Assembly: GCA_949987565.1 (NCBI GenBank)
Contig: OX465114.1
Location: forward strand, 310,001 to 374,000
Direction of reading: 5' to 3'
Length of the DNA stretch: 64,000 nucleotides
From: Luidia sarsii
Taxonomy: Eukaryota; Echinodermata; Asteroidea; Paxillosida; Luidiidae
How positions within the stretch are numbered: position 1 is the first letter of the stretch; each line of letters starts with the position of its first letter. The notes under the pieces are model-generated. The model ran no database searches, was not told the DNA's origin, and saw nothing but the letters and a program-made list of their open reading frames with translations. A program made the translations under genes and the position numbers. Below, piece after piece: positions 1-12,400 of the stretch.

Positions 1-3000
1 GACGGAATTGACTAGTACGGAGTTGGTTACGGACAGAGTTGACTAGGATGGAGTTGGTTATGGACAGAGTTGACTAGGATGGAGTTGGTTACGGACAGAG
101 TTGACTTGGATGGAGTTGGTTACGGAGAGAGTTGACTAGGACGGAGTTGGTTACGGACAGAGTTGACTAGGATGGAGTTGGTTACGGACAGAGTTGACTA
201 GGACGGAGTTGGTTACGGACAGAGTTGGTTACGGACGGAATTGACTAGTACGGCGTTTGTTACGGACAGAGTTGACTAGGATGGAGTTGGTTACGGAATT
301 GACTAGGATGGAGAACTTGGTTACGGAGAGAGTTGACTAGGACAGAGTTGGTTATGGACAGAGTTGACTAGGATGGAGTTGGTTACGGACAGAGTTGACT
401 AGGACGGAGTTGACTAAGATGGAGTTGGTTACGGACAGAGTTGACTAGGACGGAGTTGGTTACGGACAGAGTTGACTAGGATGGAGTTGGTTACGGACAG
501 AGTTGACTAGGACGGAGTTGGTTACAGACAGAGTTGGTTACGGACGGAATTGACTAGTACGGAGTTGGTTACGGACAGAGTTGACTAGGATGGAGTTGGT
601 TATGGACAGAGTTGACTAGGATGGAGTTGGTTACGGACAGAGTTGACTTGGATGGAGTTGGTTACGGAGAGAGTTGACTAGGACGGAGTTGGTTACGGAT
701 AGAGTTGACTAGGATGGAGTTGGTTACGGACAGAGTTGACTAGGACGGAGTTGGTTACGGACAGAGTTGGTTACGGACGGAATTGACTAGTACGGAGTTG
801 GTTACGGACAGAGTTGACTAGGATGGAGTTGGTTACGGAATTGACTAGGATGGAGTTGGTTACGGAGAGCGTTGACTAGGACGGAGTTGGTTACGGACAG
901 AGTTGACTAGGATGGAGTTGGTTACGGACGGAATTGACTAGGACGGAGTTGGTTATGGACAGAGTTGACTAGGACGGAGTTGGTTATGGACAGAGTTGAC
1001 TAGGATGGAGTTGGTTACAGACAGAGTTGACTAGGATGGAGTTGGTTACATACAGAGTTGACAAGGATGGAGTTGGTTACGGACAGAGTTGACTAGGATG
1101 GAGTTGGTTACATACAGAGTTGACTAGGATGGAGTTGGTTACGGACAGAGTTGACTAGGATGGAGTTGGTTACAGACAGAGTTGACTAGGATGGAGTTGG
1201 TTATGGACAGAGTTGACTAGGATGGAGTTGGTTACGGAGAGAGTTGACTAGGACGGAGTTGGTTACGGACAGAGTTGACTAGGATGGAGTTGGTTACGGA
1301 CAGAGTTGACTAGGACGGAGTTGGTTACGGACAGAGTTGGTTACGGACGGAATTGACTAGTACGGAGTTGGTTACGGACAGAGTTGACTAGGATGGTGTT
1401 GGTTACGGACAGAGTTGACTAGGATGGAGTTGGTTACAGACGGAATTGACTAGGACGGAGTTGGTTATGGACAGAGTTGACTAGGATGGAGTTGGTTATG
1501 GACAGAGTTGACTAGGATGGAGTTGGTTATGGACAGAGTTGGCTAGGATGGAGTTGTTTATGGACAGAGTTGACTAGGACGGAGTTGGTTACAGACAGAG
1601 TTGACTAGGATGGAGTTGGTTATGGACAGAGTTGACTAGGATGGAGTTGGTTACGGACAGAGTTGACTAGGACGGAGTTGGTTACAGACAGAGTTGACTA
1701 GGACGGAGTTGGTTACAGACAGAGTTGACTAGGATGGAGTTGGTTACGGACAGAGTTGACTAGGACGGAGTTGGTTACGGACAGAGTTGGTTACGGACGG
1801 AATTGACTAGTACGGAGTTGGTTACGGACAGAGTTGACTAGGATGGAGTTGGTTATGGACAGAGTTGACTAGGATGGAGTTGGTTACGGACAGAGTTGAC
1901 TTGGATGGAGTTGGTTACGGAGAGAGTTGACTAGGACGGAGTTGGTTACGGACAGAGTTGACTAGGATGGAGTTGGTTACGGACAGAGTTGACTAGGACG
2001 GAGTTGGTTACGGACAGAGTTGGTTACGGACGGAATTGACTAGTACGGCGTTTGTTACGGACAGAGTTGACTAGGATGGAGTTGGTTACGGAATTGACTA
2101 GGATGGAGAACTTGGTTACGGAGAGAGTTGACTAGGACAGAGTTGGTTATGGACAGAGTTGACTAGGATGGAGTTGGTTACGGACAGAGTTGACTAGGAC
2201 GGAGTTGACTAAGATGGAGTTGGTTACGGACAGAGTTGACTAGGACGGAGTTGGTTACGGACAGAGTTGACTAGGATGGAGTTGGTTACGGACAGAGTTG
2301 ACTAGGACGGAGTTGGTTACAGACAGAGTTGGTTACGGACGGAATTGACTAGTACGGAGTTGGTTACGGACAGAGTTGACTAGGATGGAGTTGGTTATGG
2401 ACAGAGTTGACTAGGATGGAGTTGGTTACGGACAGAGTTGACTTGGATGGAGTTGGTTACGGAGGGAGTTGACTAGGACGGAGTTGGTTACGGATAGAGT
2501 TGACTAGGATGGAGTTGGTTACGGACAGAGTTGACTAGGACGGAGTTGGTTACGGACAGAGTTGGTTACGGACGGAATTGACTAGTACGGAGTTGGTTAC
2601 GGACAGAGTTGACTAGGATGGAGTTGGTTACGGAATTGACTAGGATGGAGTTGGTTACGGAGAGAGTTGACTAGGACGGAGTTGGTTACGGACAGAGTTG
2701 ACTAGGATGGAGTTGGTTACGGACGGAATTGACTAGGACGGAGTTGGTTATGGACAGAGTTGACTAGGACGGAGTTGGTTATGGACAGAGTTGACTAGGA
2801 TGGAGTTGGTTACAGACAGAGTTGACTAGGATGGAGTTGGTTACATACAGAGTTGACTAGGATGGAGTTGGTTACGGACAGAGTTGACTAGGATGGAGTT
2901 GGTTACATACAGAGTTGACTAGGATGGAGTTGGTTACGGACAGAGTTGACTAGGATGGAGTTGGTTACAGACAGAGTTGACTAGGATGGAGTTGGTTATG

Positions 3001-3241
3001 GACAGAGTTGACTAGGACAGAGTTGGTTATGGACAGAGTTGACTAGGATGGAGTTGGTTATGGACAGAGTTGACTAGGATGGAGTTGGTTATGGACAGAG
3101 TTGACTAGGATGGAGTTGGTTACGGACAGAGTTGACTAGGATGGAGTTGGTTACGGACAGAGTTGACTAGGACGGAGTTGGTTATGGACAGAGTTGACTA
3201 GGATGGAGTTGGTTACGGACAGAGATGACTAGGATGGAGTT
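1..3241. repeat. 31-bp dimeric minisatellite, block 1
   Basis: Tandem array with a 31-bp monomer made of two related halves: GAGTTGGTTACGGACA (16 bp) and GAGTTGACTAGGATG (15 bp). Common variants are GGATGG/GGACGG, TTACGG/TTATGG/TTACAG, half-unit doublings, and the marker ACGGAATTGACTAGTACGG. A higher-order period of about 1795 bp is visible: the rare variant GTACGGCGTTTGTTACGG recurs at about 247 and 2042, and GGAGAACTTGG recurs at the same offset. There is no coding capacity: 31 is not a multiple of 3, and each monomer carries TAG on the plus strand and TAA on the minus strand, so every frame closes within about 93 bp. The block ends where a transposon inserts at 3242. Confidence 0.97.
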
Positions 3242-3254
3242 GGGCATTCCCACG

Positions 3255-4329
3255 GTGACTCGCGTTACATTTTAGTCTTTTTAAAATTATTTATAACCAC
3301 ATATCTACTGAAATGTAGTAGTACAAAAATCCACTTCCTTTGTGTAGATACCAACTGACACTAGGTATACACTTACACTAACAAAACATGATCTCAACTG
3401 ATAACAATACTTTAATTGTCGTCTAATTATACCGTGACTCGCGTTACACAAAAAGGAAAGCAGCAAAATCAGCTTGGGTGTAAATCAAATTTCTCCTCAA
3501 ACTATGAATTGGATAAAACAATTAATAGTTATCAGAAGCTCACAACCCTATATCATTTCTACATCTCCTAAAATGAAATACATTTCCCAACCAATTTAGA
3601 AAAAAATGATAATTAATTGATGTGACTCGCGTTACCGTGACTCCCGTTACATCAAAATTACCATAGACTATGTACACACTAATACACTGTAGTTATAATT
3701 TTCAGGTTTGGAGTGAAGTGAGAAGACAAACAGTTGGCAAATCAACAAACAGCATTTTCATATGATGAATGATACAAGATTTACTTCAAAGAATTGGTGC
3801 AGTACCATCCCTCCCCAAAAAATTGTTGGTAAATGGGTTATTTTGAATGAATACGACATTGCCACATATGTTTGATCAAACACGCTTCATGACAAGAAGT
3901 TGTAATGGCCAGGATGGTTGACTGTGGCAGCTTCACTCCCCTCACCAGTTTCTCATGGGTATAAAATTTTAACTGAGACAGTGGGCCACTTCCTACCATG
4001 GTATGTTGGCCAGCTGGCTCCATGACACAAACTTGGTAATCACCATTTACAGTTTTTTTGACTTCCCCTGGATAACATTTGCCCACGTACACATGCACAA
4101 CATAAACAACCAGTCTCATACAGCAATATCATCAGGCTTATTGTCAGCTTCAGGTACCCTGGTGCATGGAATTGTGGGAAAATGATTTTGCTGCCCTCTA
4201 TTTAAATGCCAATAAACATTACAAACAATAGGCACTGATGAAAAGATGACAAGCACTGGAACTACTGTGACTCGCGTTACCCTACCTCTAAGAAATGCTG
4301 TGACTCGCGTTACATGTAACTCGCGTTAC
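3255..4329 (+). repeat. Subterminal GTGACTCGCGTTAC motif cluster
   Basis: Copies start at about 3255, 3434, 3622, 3637 (TCCCG variant), 4267, 4300 and 4316 (GTAAC variant). One further copy lies near the other end at 6457. All are on the plus strand and none lies inside the nested element 4445-6406. Subterminal arrays of short motifs are typical transposase-binding sites in several DNA transposon superfamilies; that function is inferred here. Confidence 0.7.
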
Positions 4330-4444
4330 CAACTTTCAGTGGCAGAAGCATTATCCTAGGTAGATAACCTAGAGGGTTTTTGTTGTTGTAATTTGGTTTG
4401 CTGCACCTTGAAGGAGGAGATTTAAAATGGACAAACTCAATACC

Positions 4445-6406
4445 CAGGGTTCAACACTAGCAATTTTTTTCACTTGCCCGAAGGGCAAGTGAAATTATCA
4501 CTTTTCATATTTTTACTTGCCCGAATGGAAAATCTACTTGCCCGAAAATGAAAATAAAAGAAAACATTAAAAAATTGAAGTTATCAATTTAATCTTAAAT
4601 CACTTAAGCCTTTCAATAACATTATGAGTTTGCTAAAAGCTGTGATTTATTATAATTCTAAATTTTCAAAACCCATAATCATTATCAGAGTTTTCCCCAG
4701 GATCTTGGAAAAAGTATGGGGCTTTTGGCTCATAATCCACTGCGCTTCGCAGTAAACAACGTGTGGCAAATTGAAAATACAGTATCTGTTGATAAGTGTA
4801 ACCATTCATTCACGGTTTTCTTGTGGAGATCGTACCGGAAATGAAAATGTGGAACAGCACCAAAAAAATTCTAATGTCGGTTCCACGGCATTGGTGATTA
4901 AGGCCCTTGATCAAGCAAAGTGATTCTACTGTGCAAGGGGAAGTGACAACGGTAACCCTACGGTGAAGTAATTCTAAAACCAAAAATGAAGTAGGCCTAC
5001 TAAAAGTAAAACTAAAAGTAATATAGAATTGCACAGCCACAGTTGCTGGGCATAAGTGATCAATCAGGAAATTCAAAATAACTGTAATAATAAGTTTAAG
5101 TTGTAACCATTCATTCACGGTTTTCTTGTGAAGATATTCCTCTTCGTACCGAAAATGAAAATGAGGAACAGCACTCCCAAAAAATATAACGTTGATTGTC
5201 GGTTCCCACGATATTGGTGATTAAGGCCATTAAATTAATTAATACAAAAGGAAATAAAATTTGGGGGGTGTTAAGATCCGTATGTTATTTGATTAGAAGA
5301 AATAAGGCTATTTTTTGTTTGAAAAATTGTGTAAGATAAAGAAATTACTTCGTAGAAGTATGGAGTACGGAGGGAAAATAACCGACATGATTCGGCGTGC
5401 AGCAGCAGTTTTCTGGCTGTGCGCCACGGCCGACGTCACTGACAACAACACGGTCAAACCACGGAGCATCGTAACTTTAGGCCGACACTGAAAAATATTC
5501 TCATGTACTGTACATGTACATGTACACCAGTGACCACCCTGTACAATTTTTGCGAGGAGGATAAGTTACTTCCGTAGCACATTTTCCATAATTATTTCGT
5601 CTAAGTAATTTTCAAATTTATATGGATTTCACAGTACGACCGTAAAGGCTGGGGGTTTCATGTCAACTCGGTCCGCGCGGAAAGCCTACATGTATCCCGT
5701 TCATTTCAACCAAAACAGACCGTTGAGGAAGGAAGATCGGACACGAAAAAAAAGTACTCAACAACTTGTACTGGTCCACCCTGCGTGTTTGGGCATTACC
5801 AAAAAAATAATGTACCCTACCATATTCAATGGTTAATCTATTTCCCTGTCCGTGAAAAAAAACCCAAGATTCAATTCAAATCTTTGTTCAAGTCTCGGAA
5901 TACAAAATCGGGAACAGGATCGTGGTGCGAAGACTGGAAATTCGCTGTTTACAATGCACGTGCGGCATGCTTTCTCTATCCTCAATGGTACCCGGCGATC
6001 CTATTCCTATATGCATGAACGGATGGGCGAATGTTTACCAGCAAACTGGACCAAAGCAGTGTGCAGTACATGTACAGTACATGTACATTGTACATCGTGC
6101 GCACGGCCGCTATACAGTACACTGTAGCGGTGCGGGATACAATCTGTGATCGCCGATCGCGTGCGCTCGATCGTCAGCAGACGCAAAAAGCTTTGCTTTT
6201 TCGGAATTATAATCGTAACAATGCGAACAATATCTACATATAATTGGCTCGTTTTGGGCAAGGACTTTGATTATTTCAATTATGTAACTATCAAAATTTT
6301 ACTTGCCCGATCGGGCAAGTAAATTTTAATATCTGAACATTTTACTTGCCCGACGTGAAATTTTACTTGCCCCGGGCAAGCGGGCAACCGCTAATGTCGA
6401 ACCCTG
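4445..6406. mobile_element. hAT-like non-autonomous element nested in the 3242-6838 transposon
   Basis: Element of 1962 bp with inverted ends CAGGGTTCAACACTAGC and, on the other strand, CAGGGTTCGACATTAGC. The direct repeat CAATACC flanks both sides (4438-4444 and 6407-6413); if the first C of the element is counted with the flank it extends to 8 bp. CAGGG ends and a duplication of about 8 bp fit the hAT superfamily. Both subterminal regions carry repeated ACTTGCCCG words in both orientations (4471-4545 and 6299-6385), also a usual hAT trait. No transposase reading frame is present. Short ORFs of 60-102 aa inside it look like noise. Confidence 0.75.
4798..5229 (+). repeat. Internal direct repeat within the hAT-like element
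   Basis: A segment starting GTAACCATTCATTCACGG at about 4798 (to about 4911) is repeated at about 5103-5229 with roughly 80-90% identity by eye. Both copies include the words ATTGGTGATTAAGGCC and GGAACAGCAC. This is an internal duplication about 305 bp apart. Confidence 0.8.
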
Positions 6407-9400
6407 CAATACCCCTGGGGTTTTTGTATGTATACAGTTAACTTTGTGTGTAAAATGTGACTCGCGTTACATTGTCACAACCACTTGATTTAGCGGGTTT
6501 ATCCTGAAAAAGCTAGAACAGAAAAGGAATGTTTCTCATAAAATGTAATGAGAGAAAGGTCTCATTAAACTACCGGTATCTCCAAATTTTAACTCACCAT
6601 GAATATTCAAATGGGGTTGTTTAGAGAGGATGAGTAATAGCTCTTTTGTGGGTCAAAATTTAATAATTACCACACATAATGTTCAAAAGGTGAAATTTGC
6701 ACTTAAAAGTCAAGCAAAGATTAGTAATGGACTTTTTTCCATAGCTTTAGTCAATATGCTGTTGGAAAAATACCACCAAATTAAGAAACTCAGTGAATTT
6801 TTTTTTAGTCCATTTTCCCTTTTTCCATGGAAATGCCCAGTTGGTTATGGACAGAGTTGACTAGGATGGAGTTGGTTACGGACAGAGTTGACTAGGATGG
6901 AGTTGGTTACGGACAGAGTTGACTAGGACGGAGTTGGTTACAGACAAAGTTGACTAGGATGGAGTTGGTTACGGACAGAGTTGACTAGGACGGAGTTGGT
7001 TACGGACAGAGTTGACTAGGATGGAGTTGGTTACGGACAGAGTTGACTAGGACGGAGTTGGTTACGGACAGAGTTGGTTACGGACGGAATTGACTAGTAC
7101 GGAGTTGGTTACGGAGAGAGTTGACTAGGATGGAGTTGGTTATGGACAGAGTCGACTAGGATGGAGTTGGTTACGGACAGAGTTGACTAGGATGGAGTTG
7201 GTTATGGACAGAGTTGACTAGGACAGAGTTGACTAGGATGGAGTTGGTTACGGAGAGAGTTGACTAGGACAGAGTTGGTTACGGACAGAGTTGACTAGGA
7301 TGGAGTTGGTTACGGACAGAGTTGACTAGGACAGAGTTGGTTACGGACAGAGTTGGTTACGGACGGAATTGACTAGTACGGAGTTGGTTACGGACAGAGT
7401 TGACTAGGATGGAGTTGGTTACGGACAGAGTTGACTAGGATGGAGTTGGTAACGGACGGAATTGACTAGGACGGAGTTGGTTATGGACAGAGTTGACTAG
7501 GATGGAGTTGGTTATGGACAGAGTTGACTAGGATGGAGTTGGTTATGGACAGAGTTGACTAGGATGGAGTTGTTTATGGACAGAGTTGACTAGGACGGAG
7601 TTGGTTACAGACAGAGTTGACTAGGATGGAGTTGGTTATGGACAGAGTTGACTAGGATGGAGTTGGTTACGGACAGAGTTGACTAGGACGGAGTTGGTTA
7701 CAGACAGAGTTGACTAGGATGGAGTTGGTTACGGACAGAGTTGACTAGGACGGAGTTGACTAGGATGGAGTTGGTTACGGACAGAGTTGACTAGGACGGA
7801 GTTGGTTACGGACAGAGTTGACTAGGATGGAGTTGGTTACGGACAGAGTTGACTAGGACGGAGTTGGTTACGGACAGAGTTGACTAGGACGGAGTTGGTT
7901 ACAGACAGAGTTGACTAGGATGGAGTTGGTTACGGACAGAGTTGACTAGGACGGAGTTGACTGGGATGGAGTTGGTTACGGACAGAGTTGACTAGGACGG
8001 AGTCGGTTACGGACAGAGTTGACTAGGATGGAGTTGGTTACGGACAGAGTTGACTAGGACAGAGTTGGTTACGGACAGAGTTGGTTACGGACGGAATTGA
8101 CTAGTACGGAGTTGGTTACGGACAGAGTTGACTAGGATGGAGTTGGTTACGGAATTGACTAGAATGGAGTTGGTTACGGAGAGAGTTGACTAGGACGGAG
8201 TTGGTTACGGACAGAGTTGACTAGGATGGAGTTGGTTACGGACAGAATTGACTAGGACGGAGTTGGTTATGGACAGAGTTGACTAGGATGGAGTTGGTTA
8301 CGGACAGAGTTGACTTGGATGGAGTTGGTTACGGAGAGAGTTGACTAGGACGGAGTTGGTTACGGACAGAGTTGACTAGGATGGAGTTGGTTACGGACAG
8401 AGTTGACGAGGACGGAGTTGGTTATGGACAGAATTGACTAGGACGGAGTTGGTTATGGACAGAGTTGACTAGGATGGAGTTGGTTATGGACAGAGTTGAC
8501 TAGGATGGAGTTGGTTATGGACAGAGTAGACTAGGATGGAGTTGGTTATGGACAGAGTTGACTAGGATGGAGTTGGTTATGGACAGAGCTGACTAGGATG
8601 GAGTTGGTTATGGACAGAGTTGACTAGGAAGGAGTTGGTTACGGACAGAGTTGACTAGGATGGAGTTGGTTACGGACAGAGTTGACTAGGACGGAGTTGG
8701 TTACGGACAGAGTTGGTTACGGACGGAATTGACTAGTACGGCGTTTGTTACGGACAGAGTTGACTAGGATGGAGTTGGTTACGGAATTGACTAGGATGGA
8801 GAACTTGGTTACGGAGAGAGTTGACTAGGACAGAGTTGGTTATGGACAGAGTTGACTAGGATGGAGTTGGTTATGGACAGAGTTGGCTAGGATGGAGTTG
8901 TTTATGGACAGAGTTGACTAGGACGGAGTTGGTTACAGACAGAGTTGACTAGTACGGAGTTGGTTACAGACAGAGTTGACTAGGATGGAGTTGGTTACGG
9001 ATGGAGTTGGTTACGGACGGAGTTTGTTACGGACAGAGTTGACTAGGACGGAGTTGGTTATGGACAGAATTGACTAGGACGGAGTTGGTTATGGACAGAG
9101 TTGACTAGGATGGAGTTGGTTATGGACAGAGTTGACTAGGATGGAGTTGGTTATGGACAGATTTAACTAGGATGGAGTTGGTTACGACAGAGTTGACTAG
9201 GATGGAGTTGGTTATGGACAGAGTTAACTAGGGTGGAGTTGGTTATGGACAGAGTTGACTAGGATGGAGTTGGTTATGGACAGAGTTGACTAGGATGGAG
9301 TTGGTTATGGACAGAGTTGGTTATGGACAGAGTTGACTAGGATGGAGTTGGTTATGGACAGAGTTGACTTGGATGGAGTTGGTTATGGACAGAGTTGACT

Positions 9401-12400
9401 AGGACAGAGTCTGTTATGGACAGAGTTCACTAGGATGGAGTTGGTTATGGACAGAGTTGACTAGGATGGAGTTGGTTACAGACAGAGTTGACTAGGACGG
9501 GGTTGGTTACGGACAGAGCTGACTAGGATGCAGTTGGTTACAGACGGAGTTGACTAGCACGGAGTTGGTTACGGACAGAGTTGACTATAGGACGGAGTTG
9601 GTTACGAATACGGACAGAGTTAACTAGGATGGAGTTGGTTACGGACAGAGTTGACTAGGATGGAGTTGGTTACAGACAGAGTTGACTAGGACGGAGTTGA
9701 CTAGGATGGAGTTGATTACGGACAGAGTTGACTAGGATGGAGTTGGTTACGGACAGAGTTGACTAGGATGGAGTTGGTTACGAAGGAGTTGACTAGGACG
9801 GAGTTGACTAGGATGGAGTTGGTTACGGACAGAGTTGACTAGGATGGAGTTGGTTACGGACAGAGTTGACTAGGATGGAGTTGGTTACGGACAGAGTTGA
9901 CTAGGATGGAGTTGGTTATGGACAGAGTTGACTAGGACAGAGTTGACTAGGATGGAGTTGGTTACGGACAGAGTTGACTAGGATGGAGTTGGTTACGGAC
10001 AGAGTTGACTAGCACAAAGTTGACTAGGATGGAGTTGGTTACGGACAGAGTTGACTAGGACGGAGTTGACTAGGATGGAGTTCGTTACGGACAGAGTTGA
10101 CTAGGACGGAGTCGGTTACGGACAGAGTTGACTAGGATGGAGTTGGTTACGGACAGAGTTGACTAGGACAGAGTTGGTTACGGACAGAGTTGGTTACGGA
10201 CGGAATTGACTAGTACGGAGTTGGTTACGGACAGAGTTGACTAGGATGGAGTTGGTTATGGACAGAGTTGACTAGGATGGAGTTGGTTACGGACAGAGTT
10301 GACTAGGATGGAGTTGGTTATGGACAGAGTTGACTAGGACAGAGTTGACTAGGATGGAGTTGGTTACGGACAGAGTTGACTAGGATAGAGTTGGTTACGG
10401 ACAGAGTTGACTAGCACAAAGTTGACTAGGATGGAGTTGGTTACGGACAGAGTTGACTAGGACGGAGTTGACTAGGATGGAGTTGGTTACGGACAGAGTT
10501 GACTAGGACGGAGTCGGTTACGGACAGAGTTGACTAGGATGGAGTTGGTTACGGACAGAGTTGACTAGGATGGAGTTGGTTACGGACAGAGTTGACTAAG
10601 ACGGAGTTGGTTACGGACAGAGTTGACTAGGACGGAGTTGGTTACAGACAGAGTTGACTAGGATGGAGTTGGTTACGGACAGAGTTGACTAGGACGGAGT
10701 TGACTAGGATGGAGTTGGATACGGACAGAGTTGACTAGGACGGAGTCGGTTACGGACAGAGTTGACTAGGATGGAGTTGGTTACGGACAGAGTTGACTAG
10801 GACAGAGTTGGTTACGGACAGAGTTGGTTACGGACGGAATTGACTAGTACGGAGTTGGTTACGGACAGAGTTGACTAGGATGGAGTTGGTTACGGAATTG
10901 ACTAGGATGGAGTTGGTTACGGAGAGAGTTGACTAGGACGGAGTTGGTTACGGACAGAGTTGACTAGGATGGAGTTGGTTACGGACAGAATTGACTAGGA
11001 CGGAGTTGGTTATGGACAGAGTTGACTAGGATGGAGTTGGTTACGGACAGAGTTGACTTGGATGGAGTTGGTTACGGAGAGAGTTGACTAGGACGGAGTT
11101 GGTTACGGACAGAGTTGACTAGGATGGAGTTGGTTACGGACAGAGTTGACGAGGACGGAGTTGGTTACGGACAGAGTTGGTTACGGACGGAATTGACTAG
11201 TACGGAGTTGGTTACAGACAGAGTTGACTAGGATGGAGTTGGTTACGGATGGAGTTGGTTACGGACGGAGTTTGTTACGGACAGAGTTGACTAGGACGGA
11301 GTTGGTTACGGACAGAGTTGACTAGGACGGAGTTGGTTACGGACAGAGTTGACTAGGATGGAGTTGGTTACGGACAGAGTTGACTAGGACGGAGTTGGTT
11401 ACGGACAGAGTTGGTTACGGACGGAATTGACTAGTACGGAGTTGGTTACGGACAGAGTTGACTAGGATGGAGTTGGCTATGGACAGAGTTGACTAGGATG
11501 GAGTTGGTTACGGACAGAGTTGACTTGGATGGAGTTGGTTACGGAGAGAGTTGACTAGGACGGAGTTGGTTACGGACAGAGTTGACTAGGATGGAGTTGG
11601 TTACGGACAGAGTTGACTAGGACGGAGTTGGTTACGGACAGAGTTGGTTACGGACGGAATTGACTAGTACGGAGTTGGTTACGGATAGAGTTGACTAGGA
11701 TGGAGTTGGTTACGGAATTGACTAGGATGGAGTTGGTTACGGAGAGAGTTGACTAGGACGGAGTTGGTTACGGACAGAGTTGACTAGGATGGAGTTGGTT
11801 ACGGACGGAATTGACTAGGACGGAGTTGGTTATGGACAGAGTTGACTAGGACAGAGTTGGTTATGGACAGAATTGACTAGGACGGAGTTGGTTATGGACA
11901 GAGTTGACTAGGATGGAGTTGGTTATGGACAGAGTTGACTAGGATGGAGTTGGTTATGGACAGAATTAACTAGGATGGAGTTGGTTACGACAGAGTTGAC
12001 TAGGATGGAGTTGGTTATGGACAGAGTTAACTAGGGTGGAGTTGGTTATGGACAGAGTTGACTAGGATGGAGTTGGTTATGGACAGAGTTGACTAGAATG
12101 GAGTTGGTTATGGACAGAGTTGGTTATGGACAGAGTTGACTAGGATGGAGTTGGTTATGGACAGAGTTGACTTGGATGGAGTTGGTTATGGACAGAGTTG
12201 ACTAGGACAGAGTCTGTTATGGACAGAGTTCACTAGGATGGAGTTGGTTATGGACAGAGTTGACTAGGATGGAGTTGGTTACGGACAGAGTTGACTAGGA
12301 CAGAGTTGGTTACGGACAGAGTTGGTTACGGACGGAATTGACTAGTACGGAGTTGGTTACGGACAGAGTTGACTAGGATGGAGTTGGTTATGGACAGAGT

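Larger units (their letters stand above)
3242..6838. mobile_element. Non-autonomous DNA transposon in the satellite, 4-bp TSD
   Basis: Inferred DNA transposon of 3597 bp. Its ends are short imperfect inverted repeats: GGGCATTCCCACGG on the left and, read inward on the other strand, GGGCATTTCCATGG on the right. AGTT lies on both sides (3238-3241 and 6839-6842), and removing the insert plus one AGTT restores a perfect satellite monomer. Eight copies of a 14-bp motif GTGACTCGCGTTAC (two with one or more changes) lie in one orientation, seven of them in the first 1.1 kb. No transposase ORF is visible, so it is non-autonomous. About 1.96 kb of its length is the nested element 4445-6406. The superfamily is not assigned. 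Confidence 0.75.

Noticed and set aside
5785..6261. Six overlapping 70-91 aa ORFs
   Set aside because: They overlap one another on both strands inside a hAT-like element with TGTACA words and have no transposase features.
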